A DNA stretch of 10,218 nucleotides from Candolleomyces eurysporus (GCA_027579435.1 JANBPK010001441.1:1-10218); one strand, 5' to 3'; numbered from the stretch's first letter, positions 1 to 8,176 are shown. Notes: generated by a model not told the origin, from the sequence alone. Made by a program: numbers and translations.

Positions 1-1
1 T

Positions 2-506
2 TATGCTCCATATGCCTTATGGCTGGAGACAATGAATAATGCGATTGATTGGATAAATCGGTATCAGGCCTCCTGGAATTTTCATCCAGTTGAAGCCTTT
101 CGATTGCCGTTTTTTCTGGGGAACCAATACTACCCTAGCGACATCCTCGGACGTATGCAACCTAATCAGGTTGCGCGTAACAGTACTGACATACGCCGAT
201 TGGGAAACCAAATCCGTACGCTGTGTCAGGAAGTTCGGAGGAATGTCGCAACAGTGGCTAGTATTAGAGACCTGCTATCGTCGAATAATGAGAATCCGAG
301 GCAGAATCACAATTCTTCGCCGAGGAATCCGTTACCAAGACGGACGTCTACTTGTAGACGGACGATTAGATCTGATCCGAATCAATCAGATCGTCGTGAC
401 ACAATTAACTCAGTTGGAGGAGTTCCGTATAATCCACCCGTCCGGTCCGGACGTGGGCGAGGTAATGGACTCCTTAACAGAGGATCACGTCAGCAGGAAG
501 CTTCTA
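2..506 (+). pseudogene. Unknown protein, first part of an ORF split by a MITE (left edge missing)
   Basis: The frame is open from the window edge, so the true start lies outside; the first ATG is at 32. The 168 codons seen here encode a first third with mixed hydrophobic and aromatic residues (for example WINRYQASWNF and FRLPFFLGNQYYPSDILGRM), then a helical stretch rich in Arg and Gln, then a basic tail with RGRGNG, Asn and Ser that looks disordered. At 505-506 a transposable element begins; the frame reads about 17 codons into it and stops at TGA 557-559. The same frame resumes in step after the element at 1218, which is why I treat 2-506 and 1218-1630 as one gene of about 305 residues. The RG-rich tail could bind nucleic acid, but that is inference. 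I do not recognise a family; a Gag-like protein from another retroelement is one alternative. As it stands the gene cannot make its full product. Confidence 0.5.
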
Positions 507-528
507 AGGTAGTTCCAGTTAACTCGCA
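507..528 (+). repeat. Left terminal inverted repeat of the MITE
   Basis: The repeat begins AGGTAGTTCCAGTT directly after TA. It is a 22-bp inverted match to 1194-1215 with a single mismatch at its 15th base. Confidence 0.75.
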
Positions 529-1193
529 ACCAACATCACGTGCCGTGACATTTCTGTGACGCGCCCGTCCTAATTCGGCAAAAAAGCGAAAGAAAACACA
601 AGATATCTCAATAACATATTTACAACTAGCTTAAACAAAAATCTGGCTCCAACAAATTGTAGAGAATGATTTATAGTATTCATGTACATAGTTTCAAATG
701 AATCCGCGCCCTCCAGAAGAACTAGTTCCCAAAATACGATCCTGCCTCTTTCTTGAGATCATCACGGAGTTAAAATGGGTGATTAAACAAGAACGGCATC
801 TATAACATGCAGATAAATCATGATCCTGGTCAATCTTATGTCTTTTGGAGGCTTTTTGGGGAGATAGATGCTCAATGACATGCTTGACACCCCGAGAAAA
901 GTTTCCCAGCTGAGACTTGGTGAGTTTACTGGATGGAGGCATGGGTATGGCGCGTTGCGACGCGTCTTGAGTGGGTAAAAGCACGTTTGATCATGTAATT
1001 TGGGAACTAGTAGTCCAGTTCTGGACCAAAAAGCGTACAAATGATCCTGGACACTCGGAGCGCATATCTACATCGATTGTTGGGGCCAGATTTGCCCAGA
1101 AATGAGAGGAAAATATCTAAAATAATTATCTAGATTTTGTAGACGAATTTTATCCGGATTTGGATGTGTCACGCTGAGTCACGTGGGGTTAGA

Positions 1194-1215
1194 TGCGAGT
1201 GAACTGGAACTACCT
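1194..1215 (-). repeat. Right terminal inverted repeat of the MITE
   Basis: This is the inverted partner of 507-528, ending AACTGGAACTACCT and followed by TA at 1216-1217. Confidence 0.75.
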
Positions 1216-1217
1216 TA

Positions 1218-1630
1218 CTCGCAACCGCCCCAGACCCCCATCTGGAGGCAATCGTGAGGAACGACACAGGGAGACTGGCACCCGCCATAACCCCATTGAT
1301 GTCGATCAAGAAGCTGTTTCCCGAGATCCAGGGCCTCCTTCCATAAACAATCGTTGGGAAGGAATGCCTCCTGAGAATATTGGTCAAGCACTTGCTCGCC
1401 ATTTCTCAACAGGCTCCGGAATGAGAAGAACTCCTTCTCCTCCGGAGGGATACGTCATCCCGCAGAGAAGAAGAGTTGACACTCCCAGGCCAATCCCTGG
1501 GAACCAGACTCCTCCCTCTGCACCTGGTGGATCTCACTCTCCTCAGTCCGACTCGGACAAAGAGAATCAATCATCGCAGGCACCTGACAGGACCCTTGAT
1601 AGATCTGATGATCCATCTCGGAAGCTTTAG
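1218..1630 (+). pseudogene. Unknown protein, second part of the ORF split by the MITE
   Basis: This stretch continues the frame of 2-506 after the inserted element and ends at TAG 1628-1630. It supplies about 137 residues, strongly rich in Pro, Arg, Ser, Asp and Gln (for example RRTPSPPEGYVIPQRRRVDT and SDSDKENQ), so it is probably disordered. A short less polar segment (WEGMPPENIGQALARHF) sits in the middle. An ATG at 1193 inside the element's right end could start a shorter 145-residue product, but its first eight codons would be transposon sequence. The composition of the two halves matches, which supports their being one protein. The Gag start of the downstream retrotransposon is only 151 nt away on the same strand. 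Whether this frame is host DNA or a remnant of another element cannot be told from the window. Confidence 0.5.
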
Positions 1631-1781
1631 ATCGTAGAGATCCTTCCGGTTCGTTTGGTAACATGGAAACATGGTAACTATGGCCGGAAGTACAGGTAAA
1701 GCTTGTGGTGGCTCATTCTTTGCTTCCATGTGTTATTATCATGGAAAATCTGTACAAGTTCGCTGACATCTCCTTTTCTAG
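1631..1781 (+). other. Leader before gag, with a candidate intron but no 5' LTR
   Basis: A 5' LTR, a TGTTGA...TCAACA unit like that at 7914-8272, would be expected to end near here; none is visible, and I find no obvious tRNA primer-binding site. Instead there is a tandem-like GGTAACATGG / ACATGGTAAC sequence at about 1656-1679. A possible spliceosomal intron covers 1696-1781: it has the donor GTAAAG, a CTGAC branch-point-like sequence at 1763-1767 and the acceptor TTTTCTAG, and ends exactly before the gag ATG. Its 86 nt is a reasonable length for a fungal intron. No upstream ATG is in frame with gag after splicing, so it would be a leader intron. Confidence 0.4.
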
Positions 1782-2888
1782 ATGTCGCACTCCAAGACCG
1801 ATGCCTCCTACAACGCCGTCCCCACTCTCAACGGATCCAACTATTCTCGGTGGGCTCAAACTATGGAGTTATATCTCCTCAGTAAGAGCATGTGGCAGAT
1901 AGTAGATGGAAAGATCACCAAGCTGGCTTCCGATGGGGAGCAAAAAGCGGCTTGGATAGAGAAGTCTGATGCGGCTAAAGGCCTCATCCTTCTCAAAATC
2001 CGGGAGGACTTTAGGGCGGAGCATATGTCATCCGACGCCCCTAAGATCTGGACGGATCTGAAAGCCAAATATGGAGAAACATCCGACTCGCAGATCTTTT
2101 CTTGGTTCTGCGAGTGGTATAAGTTTTCTATCCCAGGCTCCCAAAGTCCGCAGAAGGAATTCGCACATTGGGACCTGTTGGTCAGTAAGATGGCAGCAGC
2201 CTCCGTCAAGATTCCGGAAAAGATCTTGGCCATGCAGCTGGTGGCTACAATGCCACCGGCCTATGCGAATATTGTGCCCCTTATGGTGGCCGATATTAAT
2301 AAGAAGGAATTGACCGTCGAGAAGGTCAAGTCCTATATGCTTACAGAGTGGGAAAGAAAGCAGAAGCCGGGCAAGAAAGCCCTGGCCAACCGCATCTCCG
2401 CTGTCCAGCAGAAGGGGAATGCTCCCCTTTTCCACCAGCAGCAGAAGGCTTCGCAGCCAACTGCCTCCTCTTCCAAGCAGCGCGCGGATCAACCGCAGCA
2501 GCAGCAACAACAGAAGAAGGAGAAGCGACAGCGTGCCGGCCGTTCCAAGAAAGGAAAAGGCAAGAGCAAGGCTAAGGCCAACGCTGCCGATACTGGTTCC
2601 GACTCCGAGTCGGACGCTCCTAATGCGGACAATCTTTTTGCATCCCTTTCCCTGGCTGATTGGATCCAGCCTGCCACCACCTCCTCCTCTGTCGCTGACA
2701 AAATGTCGCCGGAGGATCCCACCTTCAAACGCATCCAGAAAACCTTGCCGACATGGCCATTCCCATCGGCAAGAAGACTACCTCTAAGGGGAGTTCTTAC
2801 CAGAACAACCCNTTTCGCACTCCCATTTGAAGTCCAACCGCCGATCAACTCTCTTGAGTATGATCCGGCTTGCTCTCAGGCGCATTAG
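1782..2888 (+). CDS. gag: Copia-type Gag (capsid) region
   Basis: Gag would assemble the cytoplasmic virus-like particle that packages element RNA. The ATG at 1782 is supported by what follows at once: the copia Gag opening LNGSNYSRWAQTMELYLLSK, with the conserved NY..W...M..yL pattern. The helical Gag core spans about residues 10-200 (including the W-x-DLKAKYGE-like segment common to this family). Residues 237-245 are Gln-rich, and 246-265 are strongly basic (KKEKRQRAGRSKKGKGKSKA), a likely RNA-binding tail. The usual CCHC zinc knuckle is absent. From about 2746 the sensible frame shifts: frame +2 reads LADMAIPIGKKTTSKGSS up to 2811, then the original frame returns at the N (2812) and ends at TAG 2886-2888. 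That TAG is one C-to-T change from CAG, and the frame stays open beyond it. The product as written is therefore a 368-residue protein with a scrambled C-terminus. Confidence 0.85.
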   Translation: MSHSKTDASYNAVPTLNGSNYSRWAQTMELYLLSKSMWQIVDGKITKLASDGEQKAAWIEKSDAAKGLILLKIREDFRAEHMSSDAPKIWTDLKAKYGETSDSQIFSWFCEWYKFSIPGSQSPQKEFAHWDLLVSKMAAASVKIPEKILAMQLVATMPPAYANIVPLMVADINKKELTVEKVKSYMLTEWERKQKPGKKALANRISAVQQKGNAPLFHQQQKASQPTASSSKQRADQPQQQQQQKKEKRQRAGRSKKGKGKSKAKANAADTGSDSESDAPNADNLFASLSLADWIQPATTSSSVADKMSPEDPTFKRIQKTLPTWPFPSARRLPLRGVLTRTTXFALPFEVQPPINSLEYDPACSQAH

Positions 2889-4100
2889 GACGCCGTTCAC
2901 ACCCCCGATTTCCGTTCCCACTTCGCCTTCCCCCCTCTCACGTCTCCTCCTAGGGTTATCCCAGGAGTGACTGACGATCTTGGGACTCCTTACTCTAAGA
3001 TTCCCAAGACTCCCATTGCTTCCGGTTCGGGTTATACCCCGAATTATACGATCGGACTTCCACGACTCTGCGGAGGAAACTCCAAGAAGTCCACCGATCC
3101 TCGTCCGCCTCCCAAGGCAAAATCTACCGTTACTCTCATTAGTGGTAGAGGGGCCATTTCAAGGACTGTCGCCGAAAATTTGCCGGTCCAACAAAACGAA
3201 ACGCCCCCATCAGTATATCCATGCGTGGAGAAATCCCGCAAGGTAGCAGAATCCCTCGAGGTGGTTAAAACTACCGAGACAATGAAGACGCTCGAAAGAG
3301 CAAACTTCGATTCTGAGGAGCAAATGGCTCCGACTGATGAAGTCGCCATGGTCGAGATGCAGGAATTAGAAGCAAGGGATGAGGCCTTGTTTACGGAAGA
3401 CGAAGAAGAAGAAGACACAGTCTCCATTTGTTCAGTGCCAGGAAGTCGCAAGAGATCCAGATCTCTTTCGCAAGACCCTGAGAAACCGAAGAGTAAGTCC
3501 GATGATTTGGAAGCTTCTATTGTTGCTGACTTTGGTCGCACAGAGAAGCCCAAACTAGGGACACACCCTCTTTCTGCCATGCCTATCCTTACTCCCGAGG
3601 AATTTAGTACTATGCCCTTTGTGGATAGTCCCTTTCTCGTTGAAAGACTAGGTACTGGGTATGACGAAACTAACGTTGTACCTGGGAAGGTATGGTACAA
3701 AGAGAACACGGAGACTAACAAAATCATCGAAACCGTGTAGAAAAGATCCTTTTGGATCACCGGCCAACTCAACGACTTCTGGGATGACCACAAAAAGGGA
3801 TTCCATAAGGGGAAAACCATTTGGTTTTGCCCGGATTCCTACGGGGAAATCGTCGATAATACCGACATGCAACCTGAAGGTGGTTTTATCAAACCAGAAG
3901 AGTACGTGGCTGTGTATCGAAACACGGGTCTGTATCTTGACTACGGTAAGGAGCCGATATCGGAACCCCGAAAGGGGTATTACTGGTTATGGCTTCCCGA
4001 AAGCAAGATGTGGAACGAGGTGATGAAGCAGACGATCGGCACCTTTACTTACGACGAGGTGCAGTATCGACAGGACTGCAGCGAGGACTCTATCATGGGA
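2889..4100 (+). pseudogene. Unassigned module between Gag and protease, interrupted by TAG
   Basis: The gag frame stays open after TAG 2886 for about 280 codons, meets TAG at 3738-3740, then continues open into protease. The first half is Pro/Ser/Thr-rich and carries an acidic run (EDEEEEDT, about 3399-3422) followed at once by a basic GSRKRSRSLS segment that could be a nuclear-localisation or RNA-binding patch. The second half, either side of the second TAG, is rich in Trp, Tyr and Gly (KTIWFCPDSYGE, GYYWLWLPESKMWNEVMKQT) and looks like a folded domain. I do not recognise it. In ordinary copia elements Gag runs through a zinc knuckle into protease with little between, so about 400 residues here is unusual. 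It contains no Cys/His zinc knuckle. The ATG at 2992-range GTG starts and the ATG at 3867 are internal, not convincing starts. Both stops are one C-to-T step from CAG. Confidence 0.55.
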
Positions 4101-5695
4101 AGGTACGAGTCTCTTTCTCCTCCTTCACAACTATCATTAACGCAAACTTCTACAGCGATGACTAGTCATAGCGGTAGTAGTAGTGTATTCTTCGCCTGTA
4201 TAAGTGCTGAAATAGAATACCTGGTTCTGCGTGCAGATAGTGAGAAGAGTGAGAAAAATAGAGGATGGATAGTCGATTCTGGAGCAAGTCAACACTTTAC
4301 CAACAATAGACAGGACCTCGTTGATTATCAAATCATCGAAGGAAAAGGAGTTACTATGGCAACTTCGTCTGTTACAATAGAAGGCAAAGGAACAAGTTTC
4401 CTAGCCATGTATATCGGTGGGAAGAAAAGTGTAATCCGTCTCCACCCTGTTTTCTATGTCTCTAGCTTCAAGGAAAAACTCCTGTCGCTAGGGTGGTTCC
4501 TTCAGAACGGTCATACAATGATGGGCGATCAATCTGCGATCATCTTATTCGATGAGAACAGTCAGCCTAGTTTAGAGGCCGTACCGTATTCTCATGGGCG
4601 GACTGTTTATAGGACTCTACCGGTTAATGTTAACCCGGTGGACCATTTCAACGCCCACAATGTCGTGTATTCTGCTAAGTATGAGACTTGGCATCAGCGG
4701 ATGGGACACCCCTCAGTGGATGTTCTCAGGAAAGCTTCTAAGTTTACGAAGAACTTCCCTAAAGATCTGAAAATTCCCAAAGAACCGGGACTTTGTTCCG
4801 GATGCGCGGAGGGAAAAATGATGTCAGCATCATTTCCTCCCAGCTCTACCCGGGCTAAGCATCTCTTTGAGAAAATTCACTCTGATCTTAAGGAATTCCC
4901 GATCAAATCGTATCATAAGTATAAATACTTTATCAGCTTCCTTGACGACTTCTCTTCTTATTGTTGGATTACGTTGCTAAAGACCAAGGATGACGCAATT
5001 AAGTCATTCCGGCACTTTGTTGCCATGGTCAAGACACAATTCAACTCCGATATCAAAGGTCTGATGACCGATTTCGGAGGAGAATACAAGTCTCGCGCCT
5101 TTGATAACTTGCTCAAAGAGCTTGGTATCAAGGAGCTGGCCTCAGCGCCGAGGACTCCTCAACAAAATGGGAGGGCTGAACGATTGAACAGGACAATAAT
5201 GGATAAAGCGGAAGCCATGCGGCATTACGCAAGTATTCCACAGTCCTGGTGGGAATTCTCAGTGGAACATGAGGTACATGTCTACAATCGAACTCCAATT
5301 CGGAGATTAGATTTTAAGACTCCGTATGAACTTCTTTACAAAGAAACTCCTGATGTGTCACACTTACGTGTTTTCGGTTGCCTGGCATGGGTATGGGTTA
5401 GTCCCGAAAGCCGACGGAATAAATTAAGTCCGAAGGCTAGACCCATGATCTATTTGGGAAATCAAAAAGGGGTTAAAGGGTTCCTTTTTATGCGCATCGC
5501 GGATAATACGGTGCAAATAGGAACTAAGGCTATGTTCGATGAACAAGCCTTTCCCAAGTCCAAAGATTTCAAGTTACCGAAATATACTTCGGTTAAAACT
5601 AAAGAATCTCACGACAAATCAGATGACGAGCCATCAGAATTCTCTGAGGAAGAGTCTTTCACCAGAACACGAAAGNAAAGACTTCTCTCGTCCCC
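4101..5695 (+). CDS. pol: Pol part 1: aspartic protease and integrase
   Basis: The frame is open from 3741 and could use ATG 3867. Protease is marked by WIVDSGASQHF with the catalytic Asp at 4275-4277, and would cut the polyprotein. The gag-pre-integrase zinc-binding region follows: His at 4692 and 4707, Cys at 4794 and 4803, giving H-x4-H-x28-C-x2-C. The integrase core has Asp at 4884 (HSDLKEF), Asp at 5070 (MTDFGGEYKS) and Glu at 5178 (GRAERLN), that is D-x61-D-x35-E, so all catalytic residues are present. It would insert the cDNA into the nuclear genome. The familiar copia segments YNRTPIRRLDFKTPYELLY and FGCLAWVWV follow. The frame is lost at N 5696 in AAAGNAAAG; dropping the N gives a continuous reading into pol part 2. 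With the N counted, a spurious tail ends at 5744. Confidence 0.92.
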
Positions 5696-5696
5696 A

Positions 5697-7864
5697 TCAT
5701 CAAAGAGATCAGTCGCCCCCTTCCGACGGGAACGGGAATGCTGACAATCCGCCTGAACGGCCTGCCGAGATACCCGAGGATAGACCTCAGGGGGAGCCTA
5801 GACGCTCCGGCCGCCAGGTAAAACCTCCGACTCGACCAGGGAACGTCTACGGTGAATCAAAAGCACCCACGCAGATTCTGCGTGAAGTATCAGGGGAAAA
5901 AGGGTGGACTAAGGCTGTTGGTGAGAAAGCGCAAGCACCTCCCAAACCTAAGCAGAAGCAAAAAGGGAATCCCGGCCCGAGCACTGCACCACCGCTTCCA
6001 GAAAATGTACCTCTCCCCGAGATACCTGCAGGCGAAGTCAAGGATATTGACGACCCTACGACAGATGGTTACCAAAGTAGCAACCTGACGGTTTCTACGA
6101 ATTGGAACTCATCGGATGCTGAACGGCAAATGCCGAAGAAGTATGTCGTGGACAAATATGGTCCAAAAAAGTGGAATCGTCATGTCAAACGGACTAGGCG
6201 TGCTCAAAAGAAACAGAGAGCTACTGTTGCTGAGCTGTGCCACGATGGGGGAGAAGATTTTGCTAATTTTCTGCTAGCCCAGGCAGTTCCAGAAATGGAT
6301 TCTAGCAAACTTCCTAACAAAAGTCCACGCGATTGGACCTTTCGAGATTTACAACGGCTACCTGAAGCCGAAAGAAGAGAATGGAGAAAGGCAATGTCTG
6401 AAGAGATTGATGCTCTCAAAGGACGCCGAGTCTTCGATCTCGTCGAACTCCCACATGGGAGAAAGGCAATCAAAGGCAGATGGGTCTTTGATATTAAGTC
6501 CGATGGACGTAAAAGGGCCCGATATGTTGCCAAAGGGTTCTCTCAAATCGAGGGAATAGATTTCGAAGCATTATTCTCACCTGTTGTCAGGTATGAGAGT
6601 GTTCGTTTTGTCTTCGCGCTTGCTGCCATTTATGGATGGTATATGACAGCCGTTGACGTAAAAACGGCATTCCTCTATGGGAAGCTTGATGAAGAAATCT
6701 ATATGGAACAACCCAAAGGCTTCCACTATAAGGGTCAGGAACGGAAAGTCTACCGTCTCCGCCGGGCCATTTATGGTCTCAAGCAAGCCGCTCGTGCATG
6801 GTGGCAAGAGCTTGAAAAGTCTGTGAAGAAAATGGGCTTCGTGCGTCTAAACGCAGACTCCGGGATATTCATATTCCGCTCAGATCAAGGAGTAGTCATC
6901 CTTATTGCATATGTGGATGACATAATCTTCTTCGGGAAGAAGCTTCTTGCTGATGAGAAAAAGGCTGAATTTATGCGAAAATGGGAATGCCGAGACCTCA
7001 GAACGCCGACCGAGTTTCTTAGTATGCGCATCAAAGTAGACGGAGATAAGATCAGTCTTGATCAGTCCGTCTATCTTGAGAAGGTTCTAGAACGCTTTGG
7101 CATGACTAATGCTAAAGCGGCAAGAACTCCCATGGTTGAAGGGTATTACCCTTCAAAGCATACAGGGCCAAACAACTTGACGCTTATGCGCAAGTATCAG
7201 TCAGTAATCGGATCCTTGCTCTATTTGATGCTGGGAACACGACCCGATATTGCCTACGCTGTCACCAAAATGGCACAGCATTGCGCCAACCCGACCGAAG
7301 AGCACTTATCTAAGGCTCTTTATATAATGAAATATTTGGCAGGTACTCAAAACTATTCATTAGTTTACGAAGGACGCAAGGGCATGGCCTTTGGTCTTGA
7401 ATCGTATACCGATGCTGACTATGCCCAGGATCCTACGCACAGGTTATCCCAAACGGGCAACTTAGTTCTCCTCGCGAGCGGCGCGGTTTCTTGGAAATCA
7501 TTCACCCAAAAGTCAATAGCTACGTCATCAACAGAGGCCGAATATATGGCACTGTTTGACTGTGCGAAGCAAGTTGCATGGCTTCGGTTACTATTGGGAG
7601 AATTAGGGTTTCCAATGAAAGCTCCCACACCAATCTATGTTGATAATCAGGGCGCTATTTTTNAACGCCTCGAATCCAGTAATGGAAAAGCGCACTAAAC
7701 ATATTGAAGTACGCTATCACAAGATCAGGGAGTATGTAGAAGAAAAACAAGTGAGTTTATTCTACATCCCGACCGACGAAAACCCAGCGGATATATTCAC
7801 TAAACCCCTCGGACGGGTAAAGTTTGAGACCTTCCGCAAGTCATTAGGCTTGGTATTTCACTAA
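5697..7864 (+). CDS. pol: Pol part 2: reverse transcriptase and RNase H
   Basis: The frame continues pol part 1 once N 5696 is dropped. A basic, Pro-rich linker with RRSGRQVKPPTRPG (the copia integrase tail) runs to about 6300. The copia-type reverse transcriptase (RVT_2 family) follows: KGRWVFDIKSDGRKRARYVA, then AVDVKTAFLYGKL with the catalytic Asp at 6655, and AYVDD with YVDD at 6910-6921. RNase H follows, with Asp at 7411 (YTDADYAQD), Glu at 7534 (SSTEAEYMAL) and Asp at 7642 (YVDNQGAI). At N 7663 the frame changes again; dropping the N restores the conserved sequence, which then reads KRTKHIEVRYHKIRE and NPADIFTKPL and ends at TAA 7862-7864. These enzymes copy the element's RNA into cDNA within the particle. 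All catalytic residues are present, so apart from the N this half looks functional. Confidence 0.93.
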
Positions 7865-7865
7865 G

Positions 7866-7960
7866 CATAATAGGCGCTTATCTATTCTCTGTGGAATAGA
7901 ACGCGAAGGGGAGTGTTGAACTTACGTGAAATAGACGCCTGTTCCATGGCGCTTATTATG
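7866..7960 (+). other. Inverted repeats enclosing the polypurine tract and LTR edge
   Basis: CATAATAGGCGC at 7866-7877 pairs with GCGCTTATTATG at 7949-7960, 12 bp with one G-T pair. Nested inside, TCTATTC (7881-7887) pairs perfectly with GAATAGA (7894-7900) across a 6-nt loop, ending just before the polypurine tract. The outer stem spans the junction of the internal region and the LTR, so in RNA it would fold around the plus-strand primer site. Confidence 0.6.
7905..7913 (+). promoter_or_regulatory. Polypurine tract (plus-strand primer)
   Basis: GAAGGGGAG lies immediately 5' of the LTR start TGTTGA, the required position for the RNase H-resistant primer of plus-strand DNA synthesis. Confidence 0.85.
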
Positions 7961-7968
7961 TAAACCTC

Positions 7969-7975
7969 TATAAAT
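7969..7975 (+). promoter_or_regulatory. Upstream TATA-like box in the LTR
   Basis: TATAAAT lies 56 bp inside the LTR. It is a possible promoter element, but the 8152 box is better placed relative to the polyadenylation signal. Confidence 0.35.
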
Positions 7976-8121
7976 AGTATTACGCAGTATATTCGGTATA
8001 TAGTAGGTCTAGTAGTATTCTAGGTTCAACTTCTAGAGCTAAGCGTCATAATGGTGTAAGAATGACACCTTAAGCACGCAATGCTCAGTCATCCAAAGTG
8101 CACAGACCACGAGGTGACTTT

Positions 8122-8141
8122 GTGTGACGTTACAGTCACAC
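8122..8141 (+). promoter_or_regulatory. Perfect hairpin with TGACG core in the LTR
   Basis: GTGTGAC (8122-8128) and GTCACAC (8135-8141) form a 7-bp perfect inverted repeat with a 6-nt loop. It lies just upstream of the second TATA box and contains TGACG, the half-site of bZIP/CREB-type activators. A nearby GGTGACTT (8113-8120) is also bZIP-like. A dimeric transcription-factor site is a reasonable inference. Confidence 0.4.
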
Positions 8142-8151
8142 ATTCGAGTAG

Positions 8152-8159
8152 TATATAAA
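8152..8159 (+). promoter_or_regulatory. Second TATA-like box in the LTR, likely promoter
   Basis: TATATAAA follows the inverted-repeat site by 10 bp and precedes AATAAA by 17 bp. Transcription from here would start near 8180-8190, giving a short R-U5 of under 100 nt. Confidence 0.45.
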
Positions 8160-8176
8160 CCATGTAGTTTAGTACG

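Larger units (their letters stand above)
507..1215. mobile_element. Non-autonomous DNA transposon (MITE-like), TA target duplication
   Basis: The element is 709 bp and its ends are inverted copies of each other: AGGTAGTTCCAGTT at 507-520 and its complement at 1202-1215, extending to 22 bp with one mismatch. It is flanked on both sides by TA (505-506 and 1216-1217), the duplication typical of the Tc1/mariner superfamily. The strongest support is that removing the element and one TA rejoins a long flanking reading frame in step. Two further inverted pairs lie inside at matching depth: 639-654 with 1078-1093, and 721-737 with 995-1011, each 16-17 nt with one mismatch. The arms are therefore about 230 bp long but diverged between these islands. 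No transposase is recognisable. A minus-strand frame (694-984, starting GTG, with a CYRCRSC motif) lies in the centre; it may be captured or chance sequence. Assignment to Tc1/mariner rests only on TA and could be wrong. Confidence 0.7.

Noticed and set aside
90..512. Alternative plus-strand frame of 140 codons within the left ORF.
   Set aside because: It overlaps the frame that continues across the MITE and lacks that continuity.
505..1217. Target duplication of three bases (TAA/TTA), as in PIF/Harbinger elements.
   Set aside because: The flanking triplets are not identical in direct orientation; only TA repeats on both sides.
1078..1226. TGTTGGGGCC...TCGCA as a possible solo LTR or the missing 5' LTR.
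   Set aside because: It shares only TGTTG with the 3' LTR at 7914. The same sequence occurs inverted at 639-654, placing it inside the MITE arms.
1656..1680. GGTAAC repeats as a tRNA primer-binding site.
   Set aside because: I could not match it to the 3' end or anticodon region of an initiator tRNA, and no LTR edge precedes it.
2028..2510. Long minus-strand frame opposite gag.
   Set aside because: It is Leu-rich and mirrors the biased codons of the gag frame, with no recognisable domain; it is a shadow.
3044..3820. Minus-strand frame of 258 codons opposite the unassigned module.
   Set aside because: It is Ser/Val-rich and mirrors the acidic, Ser-rich plus-strand frame, which is in phase with gag and protease. 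No domain is seen.
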